A stretch of 64,000 nt of DNA from Sphingomonas sp. Leaf22 (GTDB lineage Bacteria; Pseudomonadota; Alphaproteobacteria; Sphingomonadales; Sphingomonadaceae). The stretch covers positions 166,501-230,500 of the forward strand of contig NZ_LMKP01000012.1 of NCBI RefSeq assembly GCF_001421715.1, written 5' to 3'. The translations under genes were made by a program, and so were the position numbers. Numbering within the stretch: position 1 is the first letter of the stretch; every line of letters starts with the position of its first letter. Shown in pieces: positions 9,277-17,591 of this stretch. Below the pieces are notes generated by a model. That model was not told where the DNA came from and ran no database searches. It saw nothing but the letters and a program-made list of their open reading frames with translations.

Positions 9277-11514
9277 TTAGAAGCGGACCTCGAACGTTGC
9301 GGTCGCCGTCCGTGGCGGGCCGTAATAGCCGATGATCGAATTGCCGAAGAGCGCGCCGGGAAAATTATACCCCCCGACCCGGTAACGCTGATCGGTCAGG
9401 TTGCGCAGCGCGACGCCGACCCGGTAGCTGCCCCCGCCCGAAATCCAGTTGGCAGAGGCGTTGACCAGCGCATAGCCGTCCTGATCGAGCGCGGGGGTCG
9501 GGATTTCGAACAGCGCGTAATCGCTGCGCAGCGTGACTTCGGGCGTCACCGACAGCGAACCACCGGCAAGGTCGGTCGAGGCGGTGAACGATGCGGCGGC
9601 GGTGAATTCGGGCGTATTCTGAAATACGCGCTGGTTCGACACATCGACCGGCGTGGTGCCGCCGCCGATAAAGGTCAGGAACTGCTTATAATCGGCATTG
9701 GTATAGCCGAACGACACCTGAGCCGAGAAATTGCGCGACGGGACCATCCGCCCCTCGATCTCCAGCCCATAGATATCCGCCTTGCCGGCATTGTCGACGA
9801 AGCTGGCGATGCCGCCATTCACATTGGGCACCTGAATCGTGACCTGCTGGTCGGTGTAGCGCGAATAATAGCCGGCCATGTTGAGGAACAGGGTGCGTTC
9901 GAGGAACGCGCCCTTCATGCCGACTTCGTAGCTGGTGATCTTTTCGGGGTCATAGCCATTGACGGTGGTCGGGGTGAACACCGCGTCGCCGCGCATGTCG
10001 AACCCGCCCGATTTGAACCCCCTGCCCCACGACGCATACAGGTTCAGGTCCTGCCGCGGTTCGTACGCGATCGAGACGCGCGGGGTGAACTGGTCGAAAC
10101 TGCGGTCGTTGGTGTAATCGGTGCGGATCAGCCCCGGCACCGCGGCGGCATCGCCGAACGCCGGGCTGCGGATGCCGGTATAGTTGCGGCGGAAGACCGT
10201 GCCGGTCTTGTCGTCCCTGGTATAGCGCAGGCCCGCCGAGATTTTCAGCCGGTCGGTCAGGTCGTAGCTGACGTCGCCGAACGCGGCATAGCTCTTGGTC
10301 CTGACCTGCCCCGAGGTCAGCGTGGTCAGGTTGAGGCCGCCGAGCACGGTGTCGAACGCGCCCGACGCGTCGGCGTTCAGGTAATAGAGGCCGACCACGC
10401 CCTGCACCCGCTCCCCCTCGATCAGCAGTTGCAGTTCCTGGGTGAATTGCCAGTCGTCATATTCGGCGGGCACGTCGAGCGTCGGCAGCGCGGTATTGTC
10501 GAAATCGATGACGGTGTTGGTCGCCCCTTCGCGGTAGGCGCTGATCGATTTGAAGGTGAGCAGGTCGGACAGCCGGAACTCGCCGGTCAGCGACAGCCCC
10601 TGCGCCACCACCCGGTTGCGATCGCCGACCCCGGCACGGGTGTCGTACACGCTGGCGGTCGGCGCATAGCGCGGATCGGTGCCGTTCCCCAGCAGCCGGG
10701 TGCCGTGGCGCGGGTTCGACCAGTCGAGCGTCCGGTCGCCGGCGACGCGCACGAAGATGCTGTCGCTCGGCGTCCATTCGGCCGAGACGCGCGCGGCCAG
10801 CACATCCTTGTCATATTGGTCGGCACCGGTGGTCAGGTTGCGGCCGTACCCGTCGCGCTTGTACCGCGCGACCGCGCCACCGATCGACAGCGTATCGCCG
10901 ATCGGCACCGTCACCTGCCCGACCAGGTCGAGCTGGTTGTACGCGCCATAGGAGGCGCGCGCGGTACCGGCGAAGTCGTGACCCAGCCGCCGGGTCACAT
11001 ATTTGATCGCACCGCCGATGGTGTTGCGGCCATAGAGCGTGCCCTGCGGCCCGCGCAGCACCTCGACCCGCTCCACGTCGAAGATGTCGAGCACCGCGCC
11101 CTGCGGCCGGGCGACATAGACATCGTCGAGATAGAGGCCGACGCCCGGTTCGAAGCCCCAGAGCGGGTCCTGCTGCCCGACGCCGCGGCTGAACGCGATC
11201 AGCGTCGAGTTCGACCCGCGCGCGATCTGCAGCGTCAGATTGGGCGTCTTGTCCTGCAACGCGGTGATGTCGACCGCGCCGCTGCGGGTCAGCTGGTCGC
11301 CGGTCACCACCGACATGGCGATGGGCACGTCGATGACGCTTTCGGCACGACGGCGGGCGGTGACGACGATGTCGCCATCGCCCTGATCCGCGACCACCGA
11401 TGCCGATTCGGCAGGGGTTTCGGGTGGCGTTTCGGTGGTTTGCGCCAGTCCCGGCGATGCGACCAGCGCCGCCCCCAGCAACAAACCCGCGCGGATTCCG
11501 AACGTGCGACGCAT
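9277..11514 (-). CDS. TonB-dependent outer-membrane receptor
   Basis: Energised outer-membrane import channel, 745 residues. A signal peptide (MRRTFGIRAGLLLGAALVASPGLAQ) precedes a TonB-box-like stretch DIVVTARRR (about 48-56). The plug domain (about 60-170) contains VERVEVLRGPQGTLYGRNTIGG, and a beta-barrel runs to a terminal aromatic (EVRF). The ATG at 11514 fits the signal peptide and follows GGGAGAGG. It has the oar-less catecholate/vitamin-type sphingomonad architecture; ligand unknown. It is divergent from a tetR gene, with a likely operator between them. Confidence 0.9.
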   Translation of the reverse strand: MRRTFGIRAGLLLGAALVASPGLAQTTETPPETPAESASVVADQGDGDIVVTARRRAESVIDVPIAMSVVTGDQLTRSGAVDITALQDKTPNLTLQIARGSNSTLIAFSRGVGQQDPLWGFEPGVGLYLDDVYVARPQGAVLDIFDVERVEVLRGPQGTLYGRNTIGGAIKYVTRRLGHDFAGTARASYGAYNQLDLVGQVTVPIGDTLSIGGAVARYKRDGYGRNLTTGADQYDKDVLAARVSAEWTPSDSIFVRVAGDRTLDWSNPRHGTRLLGNGTDPRYAPTASVYDTRAGVGDRNRVVAQGLSLTGEFRLSDLLTFKSISAYREGATNTVIDFDNTALPTLDVPAEYDDWQFTQELQLLIEGERVQGVVGLYYLNADASGAFDTVLGGLNLTTLTSGQVRTKSYAAFGDVSYDLTDRLKISAGLRYTRDDKTGTVFRRNYTGIRSPAFGDAAAVPGLIRTDYTNDRSFDQFTPRVSIAYEPRQDLNLYASWGRGFKSGGFDMRGDAVFTPTTVNGYDPEKITSYEVGMKGAFLERTLFLNMAGYYSRYTDQQVTIQVPNVNGGIASFVDNAGKADIYGLEIEGRMVPSRNFSAQVSFGYTNADYKQFLTFIGGGTTPVDVSNQRVFQNTPEFTAAASFTASTDLAGGSLSVTPEVTLRSDYALFEIPTPALDQDGYALVNASANWISGGGSYRVGVALRNLTDQRYRVGGYNFPGALFGNSIIGYYGPPRTATATFEVRF

Positions 11515-11581
11515 CGACCTCTCCCTGTCATGGACGCCACCCGTTGGCCGGGTTGTACGTCGTTGTGCTTGGCTATACTGA

Positions 11582-11603
11582 AAGCTGAACCGGGTTTCAA
11601 CTT
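11582..11603. promoter_or_regulatory. Candidate TetR operator
   Basis: An imperfect 22-bp palindrome with half-sites AAGCTGAACC and GGTTTCAACTT (8 of 11 positions match) lies between the divergent TonB receptor and tetR starts, 27 bp before the tetR ATG. Position and symmetry are what a TetR dimer site would show; binding is inferred. Confidence 0.5.
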
Positions 11604-11629
11604 TTCCCCGGACCGGGAGAGCATGTTTT

Positions 11630-12277
11630 ATGGCCGACACGGGCGCGAGCAGCGGCGGCGACGACAAGACGCCGCGCACCGAACGCGGCCGCCGCACCCG
11701 CCGCGCGATCCTCGACGCCGCCGCCGCCGAATTCGGGGAAAAGGGATTTCACGAAGGATCGATCAGCGCGATCACGCGGCGGGCCGGCGTGGCGCTCGGC
11801 AGTTTCTACACCTATTTCGATTCGAAGGACGCGGTGTTCCGTGCGTTGGTCGCCGATATGTCGTCACAGGTGCGCGATCATGTCGCACCGGCGATCGCGC
11901 AGGCCGATGGGCAGATCGCGGCGGAGCGGGCCAGGTTGCTGGAATTCATCCGCTTCGTTCGCGCGCACAAGGAAATCTACCGCATCATCGACGAAGCCGA
12001 GTTCGTCGATCCGGCCAGCTTTCGGCTTCATTATTCGACGACGGCGGACCGGATCGCCGCCCGGCTGCGCGCGGCGGCGGGTCGGGGCGAGGTGTCGGCG
12101 GACGTGTCGGAGGTCCATGCCTGGGCGATCATGGGCATGAACGTGTTTCTGGGGCTACGCTACGGGGTGTGGGACGAGGATCGGACGCCGGAGGCGGTGG
12201 CGGACGCGATTGCTTCGTTGCTGGCGCGGGGGATGGTTGATTCGCGCGACGGCTCGAAGGGCGCGAAGGAAGATTAG
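11630..12277 (+). CDS. TetR/AcrR family transcriptional regulator
   Basis: One-component repressor, 215 residues. The N-terminal helix-turn-helix is RRAILDAAAAEFGEKGF followed by ISAITRRAGVALGSFYTYFDSKDAVFRALV (about 25-75), a canonical TetR DNA-binding domain. The rest is a ligand-binding helical domain of unknown specificity. It is divergent from the TonB receptor and shares the palindrome at 11582-11603, so it probably controls that gene and itself. The last ten codons run into a family A repeat arm (DSRDGSKGAKED), so the C-terminal tail may be repeat-derived. Confidence 0.88.
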   Translation: MADTGASSGGDDKTPRTERGRRTRRAILDAAAAEFGEKGFHEGSISAITRRAGVALGSFYTYFDSKDAVFRALVADMSSQVRDHVAPAIAQADGQIAAERARLLEFIRFVRAHKEIYRIIDEAEFVDPASFRLHYSTTADRIAARLRAAAGRGEVSADVSEVHAWAIMGMNVFLGLRYGVWDEDRTPEAVADAIASLLARGMVDSRDGSKGAKED

Positions 12278-12545
12278 GGGTTCGCGCGGAGGCGCGGAGG
12301 CGCGGAGGGTTTTGCTTTGGGTGGGCCGGGTGGCCTTGTTTCGCGATGTGGACGCTGGCGTGGCGGCTGTTTTCGAGCGCTTCGGGCGCAACGTCGTCGC
12401 CCCGGACCTGATCCGGGGCCCCGCTTCTTTCACTGCCCGCTGAAAGAAGAAGCGGGACCCCGGGTCGAGCCCGGGGTGACGGGAGGCTCGCTCTCTGCGG
12501 CTCCGCGTCTCTGCGCGAAATTTTTCCTTCGCGCCCTTCCCGCCC
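12278..12545. repeat. Composite repeat: family A arms around a family B element (second copy)
   Basis: The left A arm begins inside the tetR 3' end (about 12240) and continues GTTCGCGCGGAGGCGCGGAG. A B hairpin lies at about 12394-12482 (CCCCGGACCTGATCCGGGG ... GTCGAGCCCGGGGTGACG). The inverted A arm is at about 12493-12545, ending next to the DUF177 stop. No gene is visible. Confidence 0.75.
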
Positions 12546-13064
12546 CTATTTCTTTAGCAGATCCTTCAGCGCACCCAGCGCCGGCAACGGCCCCGCCTCT
12601 TCCTCCTTCAGCACGCCGGCCGTGCGTAACACTTCCTCGGCACGGGGGCTGCGCGGGTACGGATCGAGCGCCAGTGCCAGCGTTTCGGCCGCCGCCTCGC
12701 CCAGATCGATCGACGCGCCGGCATAGAACATCGTGTCCATCGCTTCGTCGTCGAGCTCGAACTCACCGCCATCGACGCTGCCTTCGGGCAGGAAGCGCAG
12801 GGTAAAGGGTTCGTCGACCGATTCGGGGACCGGTTCGCCGCTGGCGACGCAGGGCTGCGCGACCTGCGCCTTCAGACGGCCGGTGGCGACGATGCCGGCG
12901 GCATCGCGGTGCAGGCTATAGTCTGCCTCCAGCGAATCGAGCGCGAGCAGGCCGAATCGCCCCATCAGCCGGCGACGTTCGTCGGCATCGGCGGTGATAT
13001 GCTGGCGGGTTTCGCCCTCGCCGATCTGGTCGATGCGGACGGGGCGGTGGAATTCGGGGGTCAT
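12546..13064 (-). CDS. YceD-like DUF177 protein
   Basis: Protein of 172 residues with the DUF177/YceD layout: an N-terminal strand region (EFHRPVRIDQI), a central segment TGRLKAQVAQPCVASGEPV (about 61-79) corresponding to the family's conserved Cys-bearing region, and an acidic C-terminal part ending RSPRAEEVLRTAG. In many bacteria this family precedes rpmF and is tied to 23S rRNA processing; rpmF is absent here. Its start overlaps the stop of the cytochrome bc1 chaperone gene by 4 bp (ATGA), so the two are translationally coupled. Confidence 0.85.
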   Translation of the reverse strand: MTPEFHRPVRIDQIGEGETRQHITADADERRRLMGRFGLLALDSLEADYSLHRDAAGIVATGRLKAQVAQPCVASGEPVPESVDEPFTLRFLPEGSVDGGEFELDDEAMDTMFYAGASIDLGEAAAETLALALDPYPRSPRAEEVLRTAGVLKEEEAGPLPALGALKDLLKK

Positions 13065-13573
13065 TCGGGCAGCTTTCCGGCAAGAAGATCGTCGACGGAC
13101 ACGGCGTCGAGCGCGGCGCGCAGCCGCCGCAGATGCGCGGCGACATATACGAGCGCATGGGCATCGGGTTCGACACCGCGATAGAGGTTGCGGACCAGCG
13201 CCGATTCGAACGTTCCGTCGACCAGCCCGTCGCGATACGCGCCGATCCGCCCGCCGAGCATCGCCATCATCCGCCCAATATGCTTGCCGACGACCATGTC
13301 GCCAAAGCCGATCTGGCGAAGCTGTCCATCCATGTCGTCGACGAAACATTCGGCGAGCGACGCGGCGGGTGCGGCCCCTGCCCCCTCGCCCTCCAGCCGG
13401 AGCATGACCATCGACAGGATGGCGGCGATCATGTCGAACCGCCCGTCGAGCGTGTCGGGCACCTGTCCGTCGAGATACCATGCAGGTTGCCGCCCGCGCG
13501 CGACGACCGCGTCGTACAGGGAGGCGGCGACCCGCGGGGGCGGCGCACGACGGAACAGGCGAGGCAGACGCAT
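13061..13573 (-). CDS. Ubiquinol-cytochrome c chaperone family protein
   Basis: Homologue of mitochondrial Cbp3/UQCC1, which assists cytochrome b insertion into the bc1 complex; 170 residues. Recognised by LYDAVVARGRQPAWYLDGQVPDTLDGRFDM and FVDDMDGQLRQIGFGDMVVGKHIGRMM (about 77-103), the family's core. Largely helical, cytosolic or membrane-associated. Coupled to DUF177 by ATGA and divergent from bamE. An aerobic respiratory role is inferred from the family. Confidence 0.88.
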   Translation of the reverse strand: MRLPRLFRRAPPPRVAASLYDAVVARGRQPAWYLDGQVPDTLDGRFDMIAAILSMVMLRLEGEGAGAAPAASLAECFVDDMDGQLRQIGFGDMVVGKHIGRMMAMLGGRIGAYRDGLVDGTFESALVRNLYRGVEPDAHALVYVAAHLRRLRAALDAVSVDDLLAGKLPE

Positions 13574-13689
13574 GGTTCTCCGGAAGGCAAGGGCGCGCTT
13601 GTGGATGGCGCGGGTCCGTCATATTGAACGCGTGGCCGCGCGATGCAATCGGGTGTGGCCCGGTCGCGCGTTCGCTGGACGGAGATTTT

Positions 13690-14166
13690 ATGGTTCGCTT
13701 CCCCACCCGTGGCGCAGTGGCGCTGATGATCGCCTGTGCCGCGGCGGGCCTGGGAGGCTGCACGAAGCTGCGCAGCCATCAGGGCTATGTCATCGATCCC
13801 GATCTGGTCAACGCGGTGCAGCCGGGCGTCGATACCCGCCAGTCGGTGTTGCAGACGCTGGGCACGCCGACCTTCGTCGGGCAGTTTTCGGACCGCGAAT
13901 GGTTCTATCTGTCGCGCGATAGCCGCAATCTGGCGTTCAACCGCCCGCGCGCCGTCGACCAGACGACGTTGAAGATCACCTTCGATCAGGCCGGCAACGT
14001 GTCCAAGATCGACCGGACCGGCGTCGATCAGGTCGTCGGCATCAGCCCGTCGGACAAGAAGACGCCGACGCTGGGCCGAGAATCGAACTTCTTCAGCGAC
14101 CTGTTCGGCAATATCGGCACGGTCGGTGCGCCGGGCACGGGTGGGCCGGGACCGGGCCAGCAATAA
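13690..14166 (+). CDS. bamE: Outer-membrane assembly lipoprotein BamE (SmpA/OmlA)
   Basis: Lipoprotein subunit of the BAM complex that inserts beta-barrel proteins, 158 residues. The signal peptide ends in lipobox LGGC (Cys24). The SmpA/OmlA domain shows GYVIDPDLVNAVQPGVDTRQSVLQTLGTP followed by WFYLSRDSRNLAF. The ATG at 13690 follows GGAG by 5 nt. The C-terminus is Gly/Pro-rich and probably disordered. Confidence 0.92.
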   Translation: MVRFPTRGAVALMIACAAAGLGGCTKLRSHQGYVIDPDLVNAVQPGVDTRQSVLQTLGTPTFVGQFSDREWFYLSRDSRNLAFNRPRAVDQTTLKITFDQAGNVSKIDRTGVDQVVGISPSDKKTPTLGRESNFFSDLFGNIGTVGAPGTGGPGPGQQ

Positions 14167-14189
14167 GGGCTGAAGGCCGAGTTGCTCTC

Positions 14190-14222
14190 TTCCTGATCCC
14201 CGCGCAGGCGGGGATGACGGTA
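14190..14222. repeat. Half copy of a family C repeat
   Basis: CCTGATCCCCGCGCAGGCGGGGATGACGG is one arm only, itself a small hairpin (CCCCGC ... GCGGGG), downstream of bamE. It may also act as a transcription end. Confidence 0.55.
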
Positions 14223-14339
14223 CGGGGCGTGGACGATCGCTTCCGCCCAAGCCTTTCGGAACGCTGACAACCGCATTCGCCGATCGTTCAGCGCGAATCG
14301 CCCATCCCGTCGTCATCAACCGATGACGGGAGAGCGTAT

Positions 14340-14840
14340 ATGCGTAAGATGATTCTGGCCGTGCTGGCCGCGACGGTCGCCGTACCGACCATGGCAGCAC
14401 CAGCCGCTGCACAATCGACGCGCGAATTGCGGCGCGACCGGGCCGACTATCAGGATGCCCGGCACGAATATCGACAGGCGTTGCGCCATGGCGACCGCCG
14501 CGACATTCGCGACGAGCGCCGCGATCTGGAACGCGCCCGTGCCGATTATCGCCAGACGCTGCGCGAGCGGCAATGGCGGCGCGACGCGGGGCACGGCGCA
14601 CATCGCCGGTCATATGCGCGCGGCAACTGGAACGCGCCGTTCCGCTATCAGGCATTTCGCCCCGGCGCGGCGATCGGGCGTCCCTTTTATGGACAGCGTT
14701 ATTGGGTGAACGATCCCGGCCGTTATCGCCTGCCGCCCGCGCGCGGGTATCAGCGCTGGGTCCGTCACTATGACGACGTCGTGCTGGTCGATGCCCGGCG
14801 TGGGCGGGTAATCGACGTAGTCCGTAATTTCTATCGGTAA
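14340..14840 (+). CDS. RcnB-like periplasmic protein
   Basis: Exported protein of 166 residues with a clear signal peptide (MRKMILAVLAATVAVPTMAAPAAAQ). The mature part is Arg/Asp-rich and repetitive (RRDRADYQDARHEYRQAL, ERRDLERARADYRQTLRERQ) and then carries the RcnB-like tail WVRHYDDVVLVDARRGRVIDVVRNFY. E. coli RcnB affects nickel/cobalt efflux, but most alphaproteobacterial members are uncharacterised, so metal function is not assumed. It stands alone between bamE and the glycosyltransferase gene. Confidence 0.78.
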   Translation: MRKMILAVLAATVAVPTMAAPAAAQSTRELRRDRADYQDARHEYRQALRHGDRRDIRDERRDLERARADYRQTLRERQWRRDAGHGAHRRSYARGNWNAPFRYQAFRPGAAIGRPFYGQRYWVNDPGRYRLPPARGYQRWVRHYDDVVLVDARRGRVIDVVRNFYR

Positions 14841-14846
14841 AAACAA

Positions 14847-14908
14847 CGGGCTGGGCCTTATGCCCGGCCCGCGGTTCGGCCGCGCCGTCGGTACGCTCGG
14901 CGCGGCCG
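14847..14908 (+). terminator. Two consecutive hairpins after the rcnB-like gene
   Basis: First stem CGGGCTGGGC/GCCCGGCCCG (14847-14871), second a perfect 11-bp stem CGGCCGCGCCG/CGGCGCGGCCG (14877-14908). Neither has a T-run. They probably end transcription; the remaining 180 bp before the glycosyltransferase gene shows nothing I can name. Confidence 0.55.
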
Positions 14909-15091
14909 GTGCGCAGGGGCACCAGTCCCGAAAGGGGATTTAGGACCGTTTTTGCGAACGTCCGGGACTCGCAAGGGTTCAATTGCAGTGCACAAATAGT
15001 TGACCATCCCACTCATGCCTTAGTCTGAGCCCGCTTGCCGATCCGCCACGCCGCCGACTAGCGTCGCGGCCGGGGCATATCGGGGGCTGTC

Positions 15092-16471
15092 ATGGACGCG
15101 GCGATCGCGTGGATCGACGGGATCGCGCGCGAAACCATGTTGTTTGCCGCGATCGGATTTATGATCGGCGGGATCGACGATCTGGCGGTCGACCTCGCCT
15201 ATATCGTGCGGGCGATCCGGATGCGGTGGCGTCGATCGGGTGTGCCGGTCATGGCCGATTTCCCGGTCGCGACCTGTTGCGGGCGGATCGCGGTGCTGGT
15301 GCCGGCATGGGACGAGGCGGCGGTCATCGGCGCGATGCTGCGCGCGACGCTCGGCCGATTCGAGCATCCCGACTGGCGGCTCTATGCCGGTGCCTATCCC
15401 AACGACCGGGCGACGATCGATGCGATCACGGCGGTGGCGGCACAGGACGCGCGCGTCCGGCTGGTCCTGAACCCGCATCCCGGCCCGACCACTAAGGCCG
15501 ATTGCCTCAACGCGCTGTGGCGGGCGGTGCTGGCCGATAGCGCGGCGGAGGGCAGGGCGTTCACCGCGATCGTCCTGCACGATGCGGAGGATGTGGTGCA
15601 TCCCGGCGAGCTGCGGCTGTACGATCATCTGCTGCGCCGCGCCGATGCGGTGCAGATCCCGGTGCTGCCGCTGCCCGATCCGGCATCGCGCTGGGTATCG
15701 GGCCATTATATCGACGAATTCGCCGAATCGCATGGCCGGCAATTGCCGGTGCGCGATGCGCTGGGCGCGGGATTGCCGTTCGCCGGGGTCGGCTGCGCGA
15801 TCTCGATCGCGATGCTGGCGCGGATCGCCGAATCGCGCGGTGGGGTCCCGTTCGACGATGCCAGCCTGACCGAGGATTACGAGCTGGGCCTGACCGTGCG
15901 CGCACTGGGCGGGCGGGGGGTGTTCGTCCGCGCGCTCGAAACGCCGGACGGGCCACCGGTCGCGGTGCGGGCCTATTTTCCGGCGACGCTTGGCACCGCG
16001 ATCCGGCAGAAGGCGCGCTGGATGACCGGGATCGCGCTGGCGGAATGGGACCGTACCGGCTGGCATCGCGGATGGCGCGATCACTGGATGCGGATGCGCG
16101 ACCGGCGCACCATCCTCGCGATCCCGGTATTGGCGATCGCCTATATCGCGCTGGTGACATGGGGCATCGACAAAGCGCTGCATTGGTGGCGCGGCAGCGA
16201 ACCGGCGTCGGTCGAAACGGGCATGTTGTGGGTGTTGTTCGCCAATGTCGCGCTGTTCGGGTGGCGGATGGCGGTCCGGTTCGAAATGGTGCGGCGCGCC
16301 TATGGCCGGGGCGAGGCGCTGCGGTCGATTCCGCGCGTCTTCGTCGGCAATTTCGTCGCGCTGTTCGCGGCGCGGCGGGCGATGGTCCGCTATGCCGCGC
16401 TGCTGCGCGGGCAGCCGGTCCGCTGGGACAAGACCGCGCATCATTTTCCAACCGATCTGGCCGCCCGATGA
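15092..16471 (+). CDS. NfrB-like membrane glycosyltransferase (GT2)
   Basis: Inner-membrane processive-type family 2 glycosyltransferase, 459 residues. An N-terminal hydrophobic segment (about 12-38) precedes the GT-A domain (about 62-320). Catalytic marks are HDAEDVVHP (DxD-like, about 167-175), TEDYELG (about 264-270) and RQKARWMTG (QxxRW-like, about 310-318). Further hydrophobic segments follow at about 345-365 and 375-395. This matches NfrB of E. coli K-12, where NfrA/NfrB make the phage N4 receptor polysaccharide. The NfrB C-terminal GspE-like domain seems absent. The next gene overlaps by 4 bp. Confidence 0.85.
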   Translation: MDAAIAWIDGIARETMLFAAIGFMIGGIDDLAVDLAYIVRAIRMRWRRSGVPVMADFPVATCCGRIAVLVPAWDEAAVIGAMLRATLGRFEHPDWRLYAGAYPNDRATIDAITAVAAQDARVRLVLNPHPGPTTKADCLNALWRAVLADSAAEGRAFTAIVLHDAEDVVHPGELRLYDHLLRRADAVQIPVLPLPDPASRWVSGHYIDEFAESHGRQLPVRDALGAGLPFAGVGCAISIAMLARIAESRGGVPFDDASLTEDYELGLTVRALGGRGVFVRALETPDGPPVAVRAYFPATLGTAIRQKARWMTGIALAEWDRTGWHRGWRDHWMRMRDRRTILAIPVLAIAYIALVTWGIDKALHWWRGSEPASVETGMLWVLFANVALFGWRMAVRFEMVRRAYGRGEALRSIPRVFVGNFVALFAARRAMVRYAALLRGQPVRWDKTAHHFPTDLAAR

Positions 16472-17454
16472 CACCGGGGCGGGGGCGACCGGTGCGATTT
16501 CTGGCGGTCGTCACCGCCGGTTGGATCGGTATGCGGGTGGTGCTGTTGCTGCCCGATGCGGTGGAGTCGGTGACACGGGGAGCGGCGGTGCTGGGGGTGC
16601 CCCGCGTCGTGGCGGCACCGGTGACGACTGTGCAGGGGTTCCCCACGAGTTATCCACAGGTCTCCGAGTCCCTTTATCCCCGGTTTCATCCACAGCCGGG
16701 TCGCACCATGGTCGCCGCCGCGCCGCTCGGCCGGGTGGATTTCGCGTTGGTCTCGCCGGTCGCAGCAGCGGTCGCATTGCCCGGTAATGCGGTTTCGGAC
16801 CCTCTTATCCTGCCGCGACCCGATCTGCCGCCGACAGTTGTCCGGCCGGGACTGACCGGTAGCGCGTGGCTGGCGGTGCGCGGCGGGTCGGCGACGGGCG
16901 GACCGGTGCAACTGGGCGGCGGACAGGCCGGGGTGCGGCTGCGGCTGCCGGTTGCCCCGAACGATCGGCTTGCGGTCGTCGGGCGTGTCGCCGCGCCGCT
17001 GGCAGGGCAGGGGAGCGAAGCGGTACTCGGCGTCGAATGGCGGCCGGGCGGGGGGCCGGTGGCGATCGTCGCCGAACGGCGGGTCGCGCTCGATCGCGGC
17101 GCGAGCGGCACCGGGCTGGGGGTGATCGCCGGACTCGACCGCATGATCGGCGAGCGGATCGTCATCGAAGGCTACGGCCAGGCAGGTGTCGTCCTGCGCG
17201 CGGGGACGCAGCCCTACGCCGATGGCGCGGCGCGCGCGCTGTACCGGGTTGGATCGGGGCGGTTGCGGATCGGCGTCGGCAGCTGGGGCGTGGCGCAACG
17301 CGAAGGCGCGCGGGTCGATGTCGGGCCATCGGCGGTCGTCGTACTGCCGGTGGCGAAGCAGGCGGTGCGGCTGTCGCTCGACTGGCGGCAACGCGTGGCG
17401 GGACGCGCCGCGCCGGGATCGGGGCTGGCCCTGACGCTCGGCAGCGACTTTTAA
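16468..17454 (+). CDS. NfrA-C-like protein coupled to the NfrB-like gene
   Basis: Protein of 328 residues, poorly conserved. The N-terminus has a signal-anchor-like hydrophobic run (RFLAVVTAGWIGMRVVLLL) after basic residues. The C-terminal 140 residues are beta-rich, with YGQAGVVLRAG...DGAARALYRVGSGRLRIGVGSWG and a final SLDWRQRVAG...LALTLGSDF. From memory this resembles the C-terminal barrel-like domain of NfrA, without its TPR part. ATGA overlap with the glycosyltransferase gene supports a joint role in polysaccharide synthesis or export. Similarity not tested by search. Confidence 0.6.
   Translation: MTPGRGRPVRFLAVVTAGWIGMRVVLLLPDAVESVTRGAAVLGVPRVVAAPVTTVQGFPTSYPQVSESLYPRFHPQPGRTMVAAAPLGRVDFALVSPVAAAVALPGNAVSDPLILPRPDLPPTVVRPGLTGSAWLAVRGGSATGGPVQLGGGQAGVRLRLPVAPNDRLAVVGRVAAPLAGQGSEAVLGVEWRPGGGPVAIVAERRVALDRGASGTGLGVIAGLDRMIGERIVIEGYGQAGVVLRAGTQPYADGAARALYRVGSGRLRIGVGSWGVAQREGARVDVGPSAVVVLPVAKQAVRLSLDWRQRVAGRAAPGSGLALTLGSDF
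16650..16658 (+). other. Isolated perfect DnaA-box 9-mer inside a gene
   Basis: TTATCCACA occurs once within the NfrA-C-like coding region, nearly 10 kb from the main DnaA-box cluster. A titration or regulatory site is possible; a single 9-mer may be chance. Confidence 0.3.
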
Positions 17455-17456
17455 GG

Positions 17457-17545
17457 GCGCGTTTGGAAACTCGCGGTAGAGCGAGTTTCAAGGCGGTACC
17501 GGTACCGCAAAACGCGCATCCGCGCGTTTTCAGACAGGGTCTAAG
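17457..17545. repeat. Palindromic repeat, family D (copy 1)
   Basis: Three small hairpins follow each other: GAAACTCGC...GCGAGTTTC (17466-17489), the perfect palindrome GCGGTACCGGTACCGC (17493-17508), and AAAACGCGC...GCGCGTTTT (17509-17530). The same GTTTGGAAAC start and TTTTCA end occur at 35360-35508 after parB. It may terminate the glycosyltransferase operon. Confidence 0.7.
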
Positions 17546-17591
17546 GCGTCTGGCTGGCCGAAGCGCCACGAACGCGGTAACCGGGGCGACC

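Noticed and set aside
14877..15090. Possible tRNA or small RNA near GGTTCAATTGC
   Set aside because: The T-arm-like string has no matching acceptor or anticodon arms around it; only two hairpins before it are supported.
15020..16474. Minus-strand frame of 484 codons opposite the NfrB-like gene
   Set aside because: No motif, composition of a shadow frame; the sense frame has the DxD, ED and QxxRW-like glycosyltransferase motifs.
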